Shown here piece by piece: positions 8,280-16,444 of a stretch of 64,000 nucleotides of DNA. This DNA comes from Blautia glucerasea (lineage in GTDB: Bacteria > Bacillota > Clostridia > Lachnospirales > Lachnospiraceae). Under the pieces are notes generated by a model that searched no databases, was not told where the DNA came from, and was given only the letters and a program-made list of their open reading frames with translations. Numbering within the stretch: position 1 is the first letter of the stretch; every line of letters starts with the position of its first letter. Location of the stretch: positions 35,039-99,038 of the forward strand of contig NZ_JAJBMO010000011.1 of assembly GCF_020537505.1 (NCBI RefSeq), given 5' to 3'. Made by a program: the position numbers and the translations under genes.

Positions 8280-8332
8280 CCCTTCATTGCCTTTGAATGA
8301 AGGGCGCACTTATGGACAACCAGAGGTCGTCC
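8280..8332 (-). other. oriT: Candidate oriT with RSF1010-type nick region
   Basis: Read on the minus strand, an imperfect hairpin (GGACGACC / GGTTGTCC, 8332-8314) is followed by TAAGTGCGCCCT (8312-8301), the nic core known from RSF1010 (MOBQ) origins, and then a perfect 9-bp inverted repeat (8280-8288 / 8296-8304). The hairpin-then-nic layout matches RSF1010. It lies just upstream of a MobA/MobL relaxase, the expected partner. The 8254-8559 reading frame over it is not a gene. Confidence 0.8.
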
Positions 8333-8534
8333 TTATAAGTTTGCCACAAGTGGCAACCGGTCTGCGCTTACGCTTGCCGGGCTCGTTCCGTCGGCGGGGC
8401 TTTCAGCCAGACCTGCTCATGCCGCAGGGGGCACTCTTGCGCAGAGGGCGTTCCGACAGCTTCACTTCTGCCAAACCAGAAGAAGATGCTGTCGGAAATC
8501 AATGCCGGATACGGCAGAAAGGGGGAATCGTATC

Positions 8535-10256
8535 ATGGCGATATTTCACTTTACAGTAAAGATTGTCGGGCGCAGTAAAGAAAAATCTGTCATATCCGCA
8601 TCGGCATATCTTAATGGAGATGTGATGAAGAATGAGGAAACAGGCAGAATCAGTTACTATACTTCCAAAAAGGAAGTCGTCTACACCAGTCTGATGATGT
8701 GCGAAAATGCACCTCCTGAATGGCTGCATGTACCGGAAGAAAATATAAAAAGGTTTCAACAGTCTATCCGTTATAAAAGAGCGGATGATAAAGATGCCGC
8801 ACTGGAAAAGTTTAAAATCACATTTCAGAAACAGCGTCTATGGAATGAGGTATTGAAGATAGAAAAAAATGCAGATGCACAGCTTGGACGCTCATTTGAA
8901 TTTTCCCTGCCGAAAGAATGGAGCAGACAGGAACAGATTGATTATACAACCGAATATATTCAAAAGACTTTCGTGGATAAGGGAATGTGTGTCGACTGGA
9001 GCATACACGATAAGGGCGATGGAAACCCACATGTGCATTTACTTGTAACCATGCGACCATTCAATCTGGATCATTCATGGGGCAGCAAAGAAGTCAAGGA
9101 CTGGGATTTTGTCAGAGATACTGACGGAAATATCGTGGTTGATGAATCCCACCCGGACTGGTGGCAGGATAAGAAAAATCCTGACCGGCATGGAATCCGC
9201 ATTCCGGTACTTGATGAAAACGGAGTACAGAAAGTCGGGGCAAGAAACCGAAAACAATGGAAACGGGTTCTGACCGATGCTACCGGCTGGAATAATCCAA
9301 AGAATTGTGAGTTATGGCGAAGCGAATGGGCTGGGATGTGTAACCGGCATTTATCCATAGACAATCAGATTGACCACCGCTCTTATGAAAGACAGGGCAA
9401 ATTAAAAATCCCTACGATTCATGAGGGTGCGGATGCAAGAAAGATTGAGGAAAAATATCTCACCGGACAGATATGGAATGGTTCATGGAAGGTAGAGGAA
9501 AACCAGATGATTAAAAAACAAAATGCACTACTGCAAAAGGTAATCACAACCTTTGGTAAGGTATCCGGTGCATTGTCAATATGGAAGGAGTGGTTGAATG
9601 ACATTAGAAGAAAGCAAAGAAGTAATTCCCATGATGGAAGCAATGATTACACAGATAGAGGAACAGCAGAATATCATGGCAGAGATGCTTCAGGAAATAC
9701 AGGAAAAGGACGAGAAGCTGATGTGCTTTCAGGAGAAGGAAGAACGATTGCAGCAATTAGAGAGCGAATTATCAGAACTGCTTCAAATCTTGCCGGATAC
9801 AGAAGAACTGTTGATACTTCTGGAAGAAAAGACAGACCAGATACAGAAGCTTACAGACGAAAATCAGCAATGGCAGGAATTGGCACAGAAATTAAACAGC
9901 GAGAACCGGCTATTGCAGAAACAGAACAGCGAATTACTGAACTTGAACAGCAATTAGAGAAAGGAAGGTCGATTGATGAACGAATTAAGAAACTCAAAGA
10001 GCGACGATCAACTGGAAGAGTTGCTTCTGCTGACAGAGCAGATGCAGGAAGAACTCGACCAGAAAGACAGGACTATCCGGGAACTGAAAATGCAGCTCGA
10101 CGAATCGCTGACCTTGAACGAGAGGTTAAACAGCGAGAACAGAGCAGGGAACATTCAAGCCTTAAAGAACGACTTGAGGAAAACAAAAGAATTGTTGCAG
10201 AGAGAGAAAGAGAAAACGCACGCTGCCGAAATCATGACAGAGGAATGTCAAGATAA
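8535..10256 (+). CDS. mobA: MobA/MobL family relaxase (MOBQ)
   Basis: 573 aa; it nicks the oriT at 8301-8312 and leads the strand during mobilization. The relaxase domain occupies about residues 1-260, with the N-terminal tyrosine region VISASAYLNGD and the metal-binding motif HDKGDGNPHVHLL. The C-terminal part (about 340-573) is charged and partly coiled coil. Start 8535 is chosen because a G-rich site (AAGGGGG) precedes it. The last 659 bases are shared, in another frame, with two further genes (9598 and 9976). Confidence 0.9.
   Translation: MAIFHFTVKIVGRSKEKSVISASAYLNGDVMKNEETGRISYYTSKKEVVYTSLMMCENAPPEWLHVPEENIKRFQQSIRYKRADDKDAALEKFKITFQKQRLWNEVLKIEKNADAQLGRSFEFSLPKEWSRQEQIDYTTEYIQKTFVDKGMCVDWSIHDKGDGNPHVHLLVTMRPFNLDHSWGSKEVKDWDFVRDTDGNIVVDESHPDWWQDKKNPDRHGIRIPVLDENGVQKVGARNRKQWKRVLTDATGWNNPKNCELWRSEWAGMCNRHLSIDNQIDHRSYERQGKLKIPTIHEGADARKIEEKYLTGQIWNGSWKVEENQMIKKQNALLQKVITTFGKVSGALSIWKEWLNDIRRKQRSNSHDGSNDYTDRGTAEYHGRDASGNTGKGREADVLSGEGRTIAAIRERIIRTASNLAGYRRTVDTSGRKDRPDTEAYRRKSAMAGIGTEIKQREPAIAETEQRITELEQQLEKGRSIDERIKKLKERRSTGRVASADRADAGRTRPERQDYPGTENAARRIADLEREVKQREQSREHSSLKERLEENKRIVAERERENARCRNHDRGMSR
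9598..9957 (+). CDS. Coiled-coil protein, 119 aa, overlapping mobA in another frame
   Basis: An acidic, Leu/Gln/Glu-rich protein with heptad spacing throughout (EEQQNIMAEMLQEIQEKDEK and ENRLLQKQNSELLNLNSN). AAGGAG sits 8 bases before the ATG, and the composition is a plausible real protein although the same bases encode the relaxase C-terminus. It may be a partner of, or frame-shifted part of, the DUF6040 protein that follows 18 bases later in the same frame. Function unknown. Confidence 0.65.
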   Translation: MTLEESKEVIPMMEAMITQIEEQQNIMAEMLQEIQEKDEKLMCFQEKEERLQQLESELSELLQILPDTEELLILLEEKTDQIQKLTDENQQWQELAQKLNSENRLLQKQNSELLNLNSN

Positions 10257-10944
10257 GCTAAGGCAGGCAGAACAGGAACGGGACTATGCACTCTCTCATC
10301 AGAAAAAAGTAGAGATACCGGTTGAAAAGCCAGTACTCTATCAAAAGTGTGGGAACTGTAACCTGACAGCTTATCTGAAAGCCAAGGAAAAGTATGATAC
10401 GCAGAGAGAAAAACTGGCAGGCAGATATAAAACAAAAACAGCCATGTATGAAGCATTGATGTTTCTGCTGATATGGTATTCCGTATCAACTACTCTTTTT
10501 CAGATGATACGGTCAAAAATATTTATTTCTGATTGCGTGGTATTCTTTGATACAATCGCCACTTTTATACAGACCATTGCAGGGTGGATTATACTGACAG
10601 GAAAGAACATGGCACAGATTAGTAATGGAATATCCAATCCTGTCGTTGCCGGAATTGTATATTGGCTGATAAGAATACTGATCTGCGGTGGATGTTTGGT
10701 GGGTGCTGGAATACTTGTAGCATTTATAGAGATAAAGATTGCAGAGTTATATAAGAAGTGCTGTTGGGATATGATTACCATAATGGTAATACTTATAAGC
10801 ATGGCAACAGCTATCTACTTTGGGAAGTGGATAAAGATAACATTGCCAATCAATCTGCTATTTCTCTTATTATTCGTGCAACTGGTATATGTTGGAATCA
10901 GGTGGTATGTAAAGGGATGGCGAGAAACAAGGGGATATCATTAA
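9976..10944 (+). CDS. DUF6040-like coiled-coil membrane protein, 322 aa
   Basis: An N-terminal coiled coil (about 1-115) is followed by a KCGNCN motif, a charged segment and a C-terminal membrane domain with about four hydrophobic segments (from about 155 to 310, including IYWLIRILICGG and INLLFLLLFVQLVYVGI). GGAAGG precedes the ATG at 9976. The first 280 bases overlap mobA in a different frame. Its place beside MOBQ relaxases suggests a link between relaxosome and membrane; this is inferred, and the family has no known function. Confidence 0.75.
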   Translation: MNELRNSKSDDQLEELLLLTEQMQEELDQKDRTIRELKMQLDESLTLNERLNSENRAGNIQALKNDLRKTKELLQREKEKTHAAEIMTEECQDKLRQAEQERDYALSHQKKVEIPVEKPVLYQKCGNCNLTAYLKAKEKYDTQREKLAGRYKTKTAMYEALMFLLIWYSVSTTLFQMIRSKIFISDCVVFFDTIATFIQTIAGWIILTGKNMAQISNGISNPVVAGIVYWLIRILICGGCLVGAGILVAFIEIKIAELYKKCCWDMITIMVILISMATAIYFGKWIKITLPINLLFLLLFVQLVYVGIRWYVKGWRETRGYH

Positions 10945-10984
10945 AACAAAAATACCGATATTTTATTGGTACTATATGTCTTTA

Positions 10985-11022
10985 CTTTCGTGCTAATATA
11001 TATTATCATATTAGCACGAAAG
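10985..11022. promoter_or_regulatory. 15-bp inverted repeat upstream of abiEi (operator)
   Basis: Arms CTTTCGTGCTAATAT (10985-10999) and its exact complement (11008-11022) flank an 8-bp loop and reach into the AAAGGAG ribosome site of abiEi. AbiEi antitoxins are known to bind inverted repeats in their own promoter, so this is a likely autoregulatory operator. Confidence 0.7.
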
Positions 11023-11032
11023 GAGAAAGTAT

Positions 11033-11626
11033 ATGACTCAGTTTGAAAAATTAGATTTGTTGTTGCGTGAATGTGGAGGGACAATTCAGACATTTCAAGT
11101 TCTAAATAATGGAATTAGTAAGTCTGTGTTTTATGCATATGTGAAGGAACGAGGATTAGAACAAGCTGCTCATGGTGTGTATGTATCGCCGGATACGTGG
11201 ACAGATGCAATGTACCTTTTGCATTTACGTTGTGGTCAAGCTGTATTTTCTCATGAAACTGCATTGTTTTTTCATGATTTAACGGACAGAGAGCCTTTGA
11301 AATACACCATAACAGTAAGAACTGGATATAATCCAAGTCGTTTGCAGGAAGACGGTTTTCAAGTGTACACAGTAAAAAAGGATTTACATGAAATAGGAAT
11401 CATAGCTATGCAGACATCATTCGGACATTCCGTTCCCGTTTATGACATGGAGAGAACAATTTGTGATCTGCTTCGTAGCAGAAAAAATGTTGAAATGCAG
11501 GTCTTTCAAGACGCATTGAAACAATATGCAAAACGTAAGGATAAAAACTTACGGATGCTTATGAAATACGCAGCTATGTTTCATGTTGAAAACATACTTA
11601 GACCATATTTGGAGGTGTTACTTTAG
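11033..11626 (+). CDS. abiEi: Type IV toxin-antitoxin AbiEi-family antitoxin
   Basis: 197 aa. The N-terminal winged helix (about 1-60; LLLRECGGTIQTFQVLNNGISKS) is typical of AbiEi DNA-binding antitoxins, and the C-terminal domain includes the conserved VYDMERTICDLLRSR block. It represses its own promoter and counters the AbiEii nucleotidyltransferase without direct contact (type IV). The gene is directly followed by abiEii with no gap. It probably stabilises E2 and may give phage defence. Confidence 0.88.
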   Translation: MTQFEKLDLLLRECGGTIQTFQVLNNGISKSVFYAYVKERGLEQAAHGVYVSPDTWTDAMYLLHLRCGQAVFSHETALFFHDLTDREPLKYTITVRTGYNPSRLQEDGFQVYTVKKDLHEIGIIAMQTSFGHSVPVYDMERTICDLLRSRKNVEMQVFQDALKQYAKRKDKNLRMLMKYAAMFHVENILRPYLEVLL

Positions 11627-12490
11627 ATGATAACAACGGCAAGACAATTAAAGGATTTAATTCGTAATATGTCAAAGAAAAAATCCGCAGATGCACAGAT
11701 TTTGATGCGGAATTATATGATGGAACGTTTTTTAGAACGAATTTCTTTATCAGAGTATAAAAACCAGTTTATATTAAAAGGTGGAATGCTTGTGGCGGCA
11801 ATGGTTGGTCTGGATGCCAGAGCTACTATGGATCTGGATGCTACCATAAAAGGCACTAATGTTAGTGTGGAGGATGTAGAAATGATTATATCCCAAATTA
11901 TATCAATTCCACTGGACGATGGTGTTTCATTTCGGGTCAAACGGATATCGGAAATCATGGAAGAAGCAGATTATCCTGGTGTTCGTGTAAGCATGGAAAC
12001 GAAATTTGATGGTGTAATCACACCATTAAAGATTGATATTTCTACAGGGGATGTAATTACACCAAGAGAAATCAAGTACAAATTTAATCTTATGCTTGAA
12101 GACCGCACTATTGAGGTATGGGCATATAATCTGGAAACGGTATTGGCTGAAAAATTGGAAACTGTTGTTAGTCGAAACGTTACAAATACACGAATGAGAG
12201 ATTTTTATGATATTTATATTTTACAAAAGTTGTATGGAGAACAACTCCAAAAACAAGTTTTATGGACTGCACTTGTGGCTACAGCCAAAAAAAGGGGAAC
12301 ATTAGACCTGATAGAAGCTGAGGATATAAGAGAAATATTTGATGAAATTGAATCAAGTCCGGTTATGGAGACCTTATGGAAAACATATCAAAAAAATTAT
12401 TCTTATGCTGCTGATATTTCATGGCATGCAATTGTGAAGTCAATCTGTGCATTATATGGAAGTATATTGGAGAATATGTATGACACATAA
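11627..12490 (+). CDS. abiEii: AbiEii/AbiGii-family nucleotidyltransferase toxin
   Basis: 287 aa. The DNA-polymerase-beta-like nucleotidyltransferase core is visible as FILKGGMLV (about 46-54) followed by ATMDLDATIKG, holding the paired acidic residues, then LKIDISTGD and later LAEKLETVVSR and MRDFYDIYIL. Family toxins block growth by modifying tRNA or other nucleic acids. The start codon follows the antitoxin stop directly, so translation is coupled. Length is normal and the gene looks intact. Confidence 0.9.
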   Translation: MITTARQLKDLIRNMSKKKSADAQILMRNYMMERFLERISLSEYKNQFILKGGMLVAAMVGLDARATMDLDATIKGTNVSVEDVEMIISQIISIPLDDGVSFRVKRISEIMEEADYPGVRVSMETKFDGVITPLKIDISTGDVITPREIKYKFNLMLEDRTIEVWAYNLETVLAEKLETVVSRNVTNTRMRDFYDIYILQKLYGEQLQKQVLWTALVATAKKRGTLDLIEAEDIREIFDEIESSPVMETLWKTYQKNYSYAADISWHAIVKSICALYGSILENMYDT

Positions 12491-12638
12491 AAAACTGATA
12501 TGTAAATTACGTTAGCATTTTGAGTTGCCTAAATTCGAAAGTTAGGAAAATCTTAATAATTTCTCAGGCAATCCATTGTGAATTTAGATGTTGTATTTGC
12601 TATACTTAATTGGAAATATGAGCAAAGGAGTTGAAAAT

Positions 12639-12920
12639 ATGTCTGAAAAGATATTGATTATAGATGACGAGCAAGATATAGCGGATCTGTTGGAGGTCTA
12701 CTTGAAAAACGAAAATTACGTCGTTTATAAATTTTACTGCGCAACGGATGCCATGTCGTGTATTGAAAGCGGCGACATTGATCTTGCCATTCTGGATATT
12801 ATGCTCCCGGATATGAACGGCTTTTCACTTTGCCAGCTTATCCGAAAGAAATACACTTATCCAATCATAATGCTAACGGCTAAAATTGAGGAAACGGATA
12901 AAATAACGGGGCTGACATTT
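12639..12920 (+). pseudogene. Truncated VanR/VncR-like response regulator (receiver domain only)
   Basis: It encodes an intact start and most of an OmpR-type receiver domain: IDDEQDIADLLE, the phospho-acceptor region LAILDIMLPDMNG, and IIMLTAK. It ends at DKITGLTF, where the family continues with GADDY; here it runs instead into transposon sequence at about 12921. The output domain is absent. AAAGGAG precedes the ATG. Together with the permease fragment at 19081 it marks a response regulator/ABC transporter locus broken by the transposon. Confidence 0.82.
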
Positions 12921-12927
12921 GCTGGGG

Positions 12928-14601
12928 TTAGATAGCGATACTTTTTACATCTACCATGTTACGGCGGTCATGGTTGACAACTTGCGTCGGCTCCTGCTCG
13001 GTATCAACCTGTCCGACAAAGCTGTAATGGATTTCGATTTTCCGGGTGTTGGTTTCCCGGTCTAATTCATGTATCAAAATACGGTCGATAAACTCATGGA
13101 CGTTTTCATAGGTCAATTCCTGTATGTCGCTGTATTTCCCGACAATCTGAATAAACCTTGATATATCCCTTTTTCGCTCGGTAACGGTTGCGATCTGCTG
13201 TTGTAACTCGTCTATCCTTGCGGCAAGGGATTTCTTTTCGTCCTCGTAGCCGGAAGTTAGAAACACAAACCGTTCATCTGTCAGTCTGCCTAATGCGTTG
13301 TCCTCGTACAGCTTGCGGAAAAGCGTGTCAAGTTCGGTCATACGCGCCTGTGCTTTGGAAAGTTCCTTTTGCTGCTGCGCTAATGCCTTTCTCGCTTCCA
13401 TGTCGCCGTACTCGGTAGCTTTACAGATAAAGTCCTGTTCGTGTTCCTTAACATACTGCAAAACCCGCCGCATATCTTCCAGCACTAAATCAAGAAGTAC
13501 GTTTTTGCGGATATAATGAGAGGTACACTCGCTGCCTGTCCTTGCCCTGTTGCGCCATGCGCCGCAAGAATAGGAAAACCTGCGCGGCTCGATATTTACG
13601 CCCTGTTGGTAATACATCTTATGTCCGCAACCAGCGCAAAACAGCAAGCCGGAAAAAATATCAATCTCCGCTGCTTTTGTCGGGCGGTGGCGGGTAGCAA
13701 TCCGCTTTTGCGCAAGTTCAAAGGTTTCCTCGTCAACAAGCGGCTCATGGGTGTTTGGGAAGAAATAGCGTTGTTCTTCTTCGTTCTTCCGGGTCTTTTT
13801 CGACTTGTAGGATACCTTGTGAGTTTTCGCGGTTATGGTATGCCCTAAATATTCCTGCCTTGCTAATATGTCATAGAGCGTTTTGTCCGGCCAAGTATAG
13901 GGGGCGATCATTGCCCGCTGATACCGCGCCTGTCCTGTGCGCTGATAGCGCAACGCTCCAATCGTCAAGACTTTGTTTTCCGCAAGCCATTTTTGGATTT
14001 CGCACATACGCACGCCGCTAACAAACATAGCGAAAACCTGTTTGACAATCGGCGCGGTTTCCGGGTCGGGTATAAGGTGGTGGCGGTTGTTCGGGTCTGG
14101 GATATAGCCGTATGGATATTCCCCGTTGACACGCTCGCCTTTTTGCGCCTGTGCCTGTTTAACTGCACGGATTTTCTTGCTTGTATCGCGGGCGTAAAAC
14201 TCGTTAAACCAGTTCCGCAAGGGGGTAAACTCGTTATCCTCCCGCGCTGTGTCAACTCCGTCGTTAATCGCGATATAGCGCACTCCGTTTTCGGGAAATA
14301 CAATCTCTATGAGTTCGCCCGTTTTCAGATAGTTTCTGCCAAGACGGGAGAGGTCTTTGGTAATAACCGTCGCCACTCGTCCGGCTTCCACTTCCTGCAA
14401 CATCGCTTGCAGCCCCTCGCGCTCAAAACTCACGCCGGAAAATCCGTCGTCCACAAAAAACTTTGTGTTCAAAAAATGGTGTTCGTCCGCATAGCGTTGA
14501 AGTATCATTTTTTGGTGCTGTATGCTTCCGCTTTCTCCGGCCTGCATATCCTCTTGACTTAAACGGCAGTAAAGGGCGGTGATTTTATTCGACTGTAACA
14601 T
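12928..14601 (-). CDS. Large serine recombinase (TnpX-type)
   Basis: 557 aa. The resolvase catalytic domain (about 1-150) has the nucleophile serine in ALYCRLSQEDM, then the SIQHQKMILQRYA and TVITKDLSRLGRNYLKTGELIE blocks. A recombinase domain follows (about 165-290), then a zinc ribbon (LLFCAGCGHKM with later CGAW and C) and a C-terminal coiled coil. Such enzymes excise and insert transposons as circles. Start 14601 is preferred because AAGGAGG precedes it. The gene lies at the very left end, as for TnpX in Tn4451. Confidence 0.92.
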   Translation of the reverse strand: MLQSNKITALYCRLSQEDMQAGESGSIQHQKMILQRYADEHHFLNTKFFVDDGFSGVSFEREGLQAMLQEVEAGRVATVITKDLSRLGRNYLKTGELIEIVFPENGVRYIAINDGVDTAREDNEFTPLRNWFNEFYARDTSKKIRAVKQAQAQKGERVNGEYPYGYIPDPNNRHHLIPDPETAPIVKQVFAMFVSGVRMCEIQKWLAENKVLTIGALRYQRTGQARYQRAMIAPYTWPDKTLYDILARQEYLGHTITAKTHKVSYKSKKTRKNEEEQRYFFPNTHEPLVDEETFELAQKRIATRHRPTKAAEIDIFSGLLFCAGCGHKMYYQQGVNIEPRRFSYSCGAWRNRARTGSECTSHYIRKNVLLDLVLEDMRRVLQYVKEHEQDFICKATEYGDMEARKALAQQQKELSKAQARMTELDTLFRKLYEDNALGRLTDERFVFLTSGYEDEKKSLAARIDELQQQIATVTERKRDISRFIQIVGKYSDIQELTYENVHEFIDRILIHELDRETNTRKIEIHYSFVGQVDTEQEPTQVVNHDRRNMVDVKSIAI

Positions 14602-14678
14602 TAGTCCTCCTTTCCGACAGCCGAATAAACAGGTATAATGTGTTGCTATCATTATACCATATCCCGCCGCCTAATGCA

Positions 14679-14852
14679 CTACTCGGACGCTAAAAAGCCC
14701 GGATTTCCGGGCTTTTTCTGCAAATCCTTTACAATGAGTTTTTCAATCTTTTTATGGATTGTATCGGTTGCCTTTTCACTCGGCAACGCTTGAACAAGAT
14801 AGGTGATTTTCCCTATTTTGCGTTCGGTTGTAATTGTCTGTTTTTTATCCAT
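14679..14852 (-). CDS. TnpW family transposon protein, 57 aa
   Basis: A small basic protein with the family pattern RKIGKITYLVQALPSEKATDTIHKKIEKLI. AAAGGAGG precedes the ATG at 14852. An AAAAAGCCCGG/CCGGGCTTTTT terminator (14693-14717) lies inside the last codons, so transcripts can end there before the recombinase gene. TnpW proteins are common beside TnpX-type recombinases; their role is not established. Confidence 0.8.
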   Translation of the reverse strand: MDKKQTITTERKIGKITYLVQALPSEKATDTIHKKIEKLIVKDLQKKPGNPGFLASE

Positions 14853-15307
14853 TAGAAAAACCTCCTTTTCCTGTATGGATAAACTATATTCGTCAAAAGG
14901 CAAAACGGGCGGTTGTTAGCTGCAACCTCACGGGAGTTTCACCCCGGCCCATGCTTATGGGTGCGCCGCGCAATACTTTGAGGGTGTTCAACGCGGGAGT
15001 ATCATTGTGCCGCCTTGTATGTCGTCGCCCACAAGCTGCTAAACTTGTTTTACGGCGCGGTAGTTCTCGCTCGACTTTTCCCCAACGGGGAAAAGCGGTC
15101 ATGGCGTACCCGCCGCCCGGCTCGGTACAGACGGAATGTACCCGTTGCCTGTTATGCTGCGCACCAAAGGCCGCTTTCTTTGTCAAGGAACAATAGGCTT
15201 TGTCGGCCTGTAACAGTACACCGTTTCCGATGTGCTGTTACGGAACGACAAATAGCCCATAACGGGAAGCGTGGAAAGGGGACACGCTCCCCGCATGGGC
15301 TAAAAGA
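14853..15307. other. Non-coding transposon segment with strong hairpins
   Basis: No convincing gene on either strand. There is a TGTAACAG.../...CTGTTACG hairpin at about 15210-15241 and a nested GCCCAT/ATGGGC plus AGCGTG/CACGCT structure at 15255-15300. These could be terminators, replication sites or recombinase regulatory sites. The reading frames across it have compositions typical of shadow frames. Confidence 0.5.
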
Positions 15308-15550
15308 TTATCCTACATGAAAAGCAAGGGTGCGGGTAATAAGGCGCACTTGCAGCCTGTTACGCATTTCCTCGTCCACATAGGAATAGGTATTGCCCGC
15401 GTCGTCTTTCAGCGTGCGGGTACAAAGTTTCGCTATGTAACCCTCGTAATGCTTCAAGATCGCGCACATGGCGGTTGTGTCGCCGTTTGCCGCTGCGGAA
15501 ATGACAGGGAACGGCAACAGATTTTCAGATTTCCTAACGGTATTCATCAT
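15308..15550 (-). CDS. HTH domain protein, 80 aa (Tn916-type regulatory pair)
   Basis: It matches the short helix-turn-helix proteins paired with small sigma factors in Tn916-like elements: LLPFPVISAAANGDTTAMCA, then LKHYEGYIAKLCTR and VDEEMRNRLQVRLITRTLAF. Its ATG overlaps the end of the sigma gene by 17 bases, and its GGAGGG site lies in that gene, so translation is coupled. It probably regulates transposon gene expression. Confidence 0.8.
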   Translation of the reverse strand: MMNTVRKSENLLPFPVISAAANGDTTAMCAILKHYEGYIAKLCTRTLKDDAGNTYSYVDEEMRNRLQVRLITRTLAFHVG

Positions 15551-15971
15551 CTGCTTTTCCCTCCAAATACTGTTTGATTTTCGCAAGCGCGGATTTCCTG
15601 TGCCGGAAAACCGTCGTGCGTACAACATTCAGCAGTTCAGCAATTTCCGCGTCGCTCATGTCCAAGAAGTAGGACAAAAGGATAATGTCGCGTTTCCTTT
15701 CGGGCAAAGCGTTAAGGGCTTCGGCAAGCAGTTCATTTTTGACGAGTACATCAAAGCCGGACACTTGAAAACGGAAATAATCGCTTTTGTATTCGTCCGT
15801 TGTGAAAAGCTGCGCGAGTTCGCTTTCGCTCAAATCCGAAAAAGGTACTTCGCGTGCTGCGCGTTTCGCAAGAGTGCGGCGGTGGCTTTTCGCTTCGCCA
15901 ACCAAAGTTTTCTTTGCTAATGCGTCGTACTGATGTTGTATTCTTTCCTTGTCGGAAGAAGATAGCTCCAT
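15534..15971 (-). CDS. Sigma-70-family regulator of the transposon, 145 aa
   Basis: A weak region 2-like part is followed by a clear region 4 (LPERKRDIILLSYFLDMSDAEIAELLNVVRTTVFRHRKSALAKIKQYL). This matches the small sigma-like ORFs of Tn916/Tn5397-type elements that activate excision and transfer genes. Start 15971 is chosen because GGAGGTG precedes it by a good spacing. It forms an operon with the 80-aa HTH gene. Confidence 0.88.
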   Translation of the reverse strand: MELSSSDKERIQHQYDALAKKTLVGEAKSHRRTLAKRAAREVPFSDLSESELAQLFTTDEYKSDYFRFQVSGFDVLVKNELLAEALNALPERKRDIILLSYFLDMSDAEIAELLNVVRTTVFRHRKSALAKIKQYLEGKADDEYR

Positions 15972-16154
15972 AGAGTTCACCTCCTTCCCGCGTGGAGTAG
16001 AGGACGGGAGTTAAGGGCTTGTCCTCTCTGCCCCTTTCGCTCCGTACCCGTTCGGGAGATGGCTCTTGAGTGCGTTTTTCAGAAAAAAGTTGAAAAAAGC
16101 AAAATGCGCCCGTCCGCAAGACGCGGACGAGCGCAAAGGAAATGTAAGAAGTAT

Positions 16155-16262
16155 TTAGATGTATTGACAGTTCATACTCATAGCCGGAATATCCCGCTTG
16201 CGGAGCATAGCTTTTTTTGACCGCAAAGCATTAGGCGGGTTACAGTAAATAAAAATGGACAC
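16155..16262 (-). CDS. Small ORF, 35 aa, GTG start
   Basis: A short basic peptide (SIFIYCNPPNALRSKKAMLR...) with GGGGAGG 7 bases upstream of a GTG. The ribosome site lies in the loop of an ACGGCG/CGCCGT hairpin (16261-16287), so initiation may be structurally controlled. I do not recognise a family. The rest of 15972-16444 shows no other gene. Confidence 0.4.
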   Translation of the reverse strand: MSIFIYCNPPNALRSKKAMLRKRDIPAMSMNCQYI

Positions 16263-16373
16263 GGCGATACCTCCCCGATACCGCCGTATCCTTAAAAAAG
16301 GGCGACTTTAATACACTACCCGCAATCCATTCTATAATAGGGAACAGCGGCTTTTGCGCAATATTAAATAAAA

Positions 16374-16419
16374 AAGCCGATAACACATAGGTTTTTTGAC
16401 CTAATGCGTTATCGGCTCT
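16374..16419 (-). terminator. Long hairpin downstream of the RlmN/Cfr-like gene
   Basis: AGCCGATAAC pairs with GTTATCGGCT and an inner ATAGGT/ACCTA extends the stem. It follows the stop of the 16445 gene on the minus strand and probably ends its transcript. Confidence 0.65.
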
Positions 16420-16444
16420 GCGTCTATGCGTCTGGCACTTTTAA

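Noticed and set aside
8254..8559. Plus-strand reading frame of 101 codons between DUF3847 and mobA
   Set aside because: It covers the RSF1010-like oriT with its hairpins, has no family similarity, and its composition (Arg/Leu/Pro/Gly-rich) is that of a shadow frame.
13188..13848. Plus-strand frames inside the serine recombinase gene
   Set aside because: They are antisense shadows of a well-supported 557-codon gene and have no motifs.
14904..15307. Several overlapping frames on both strands of the transposon
   Set aside because: GC-rich DNA gives long accidental frames. None has a good start site or recognisable domain, and hairpins dominate.
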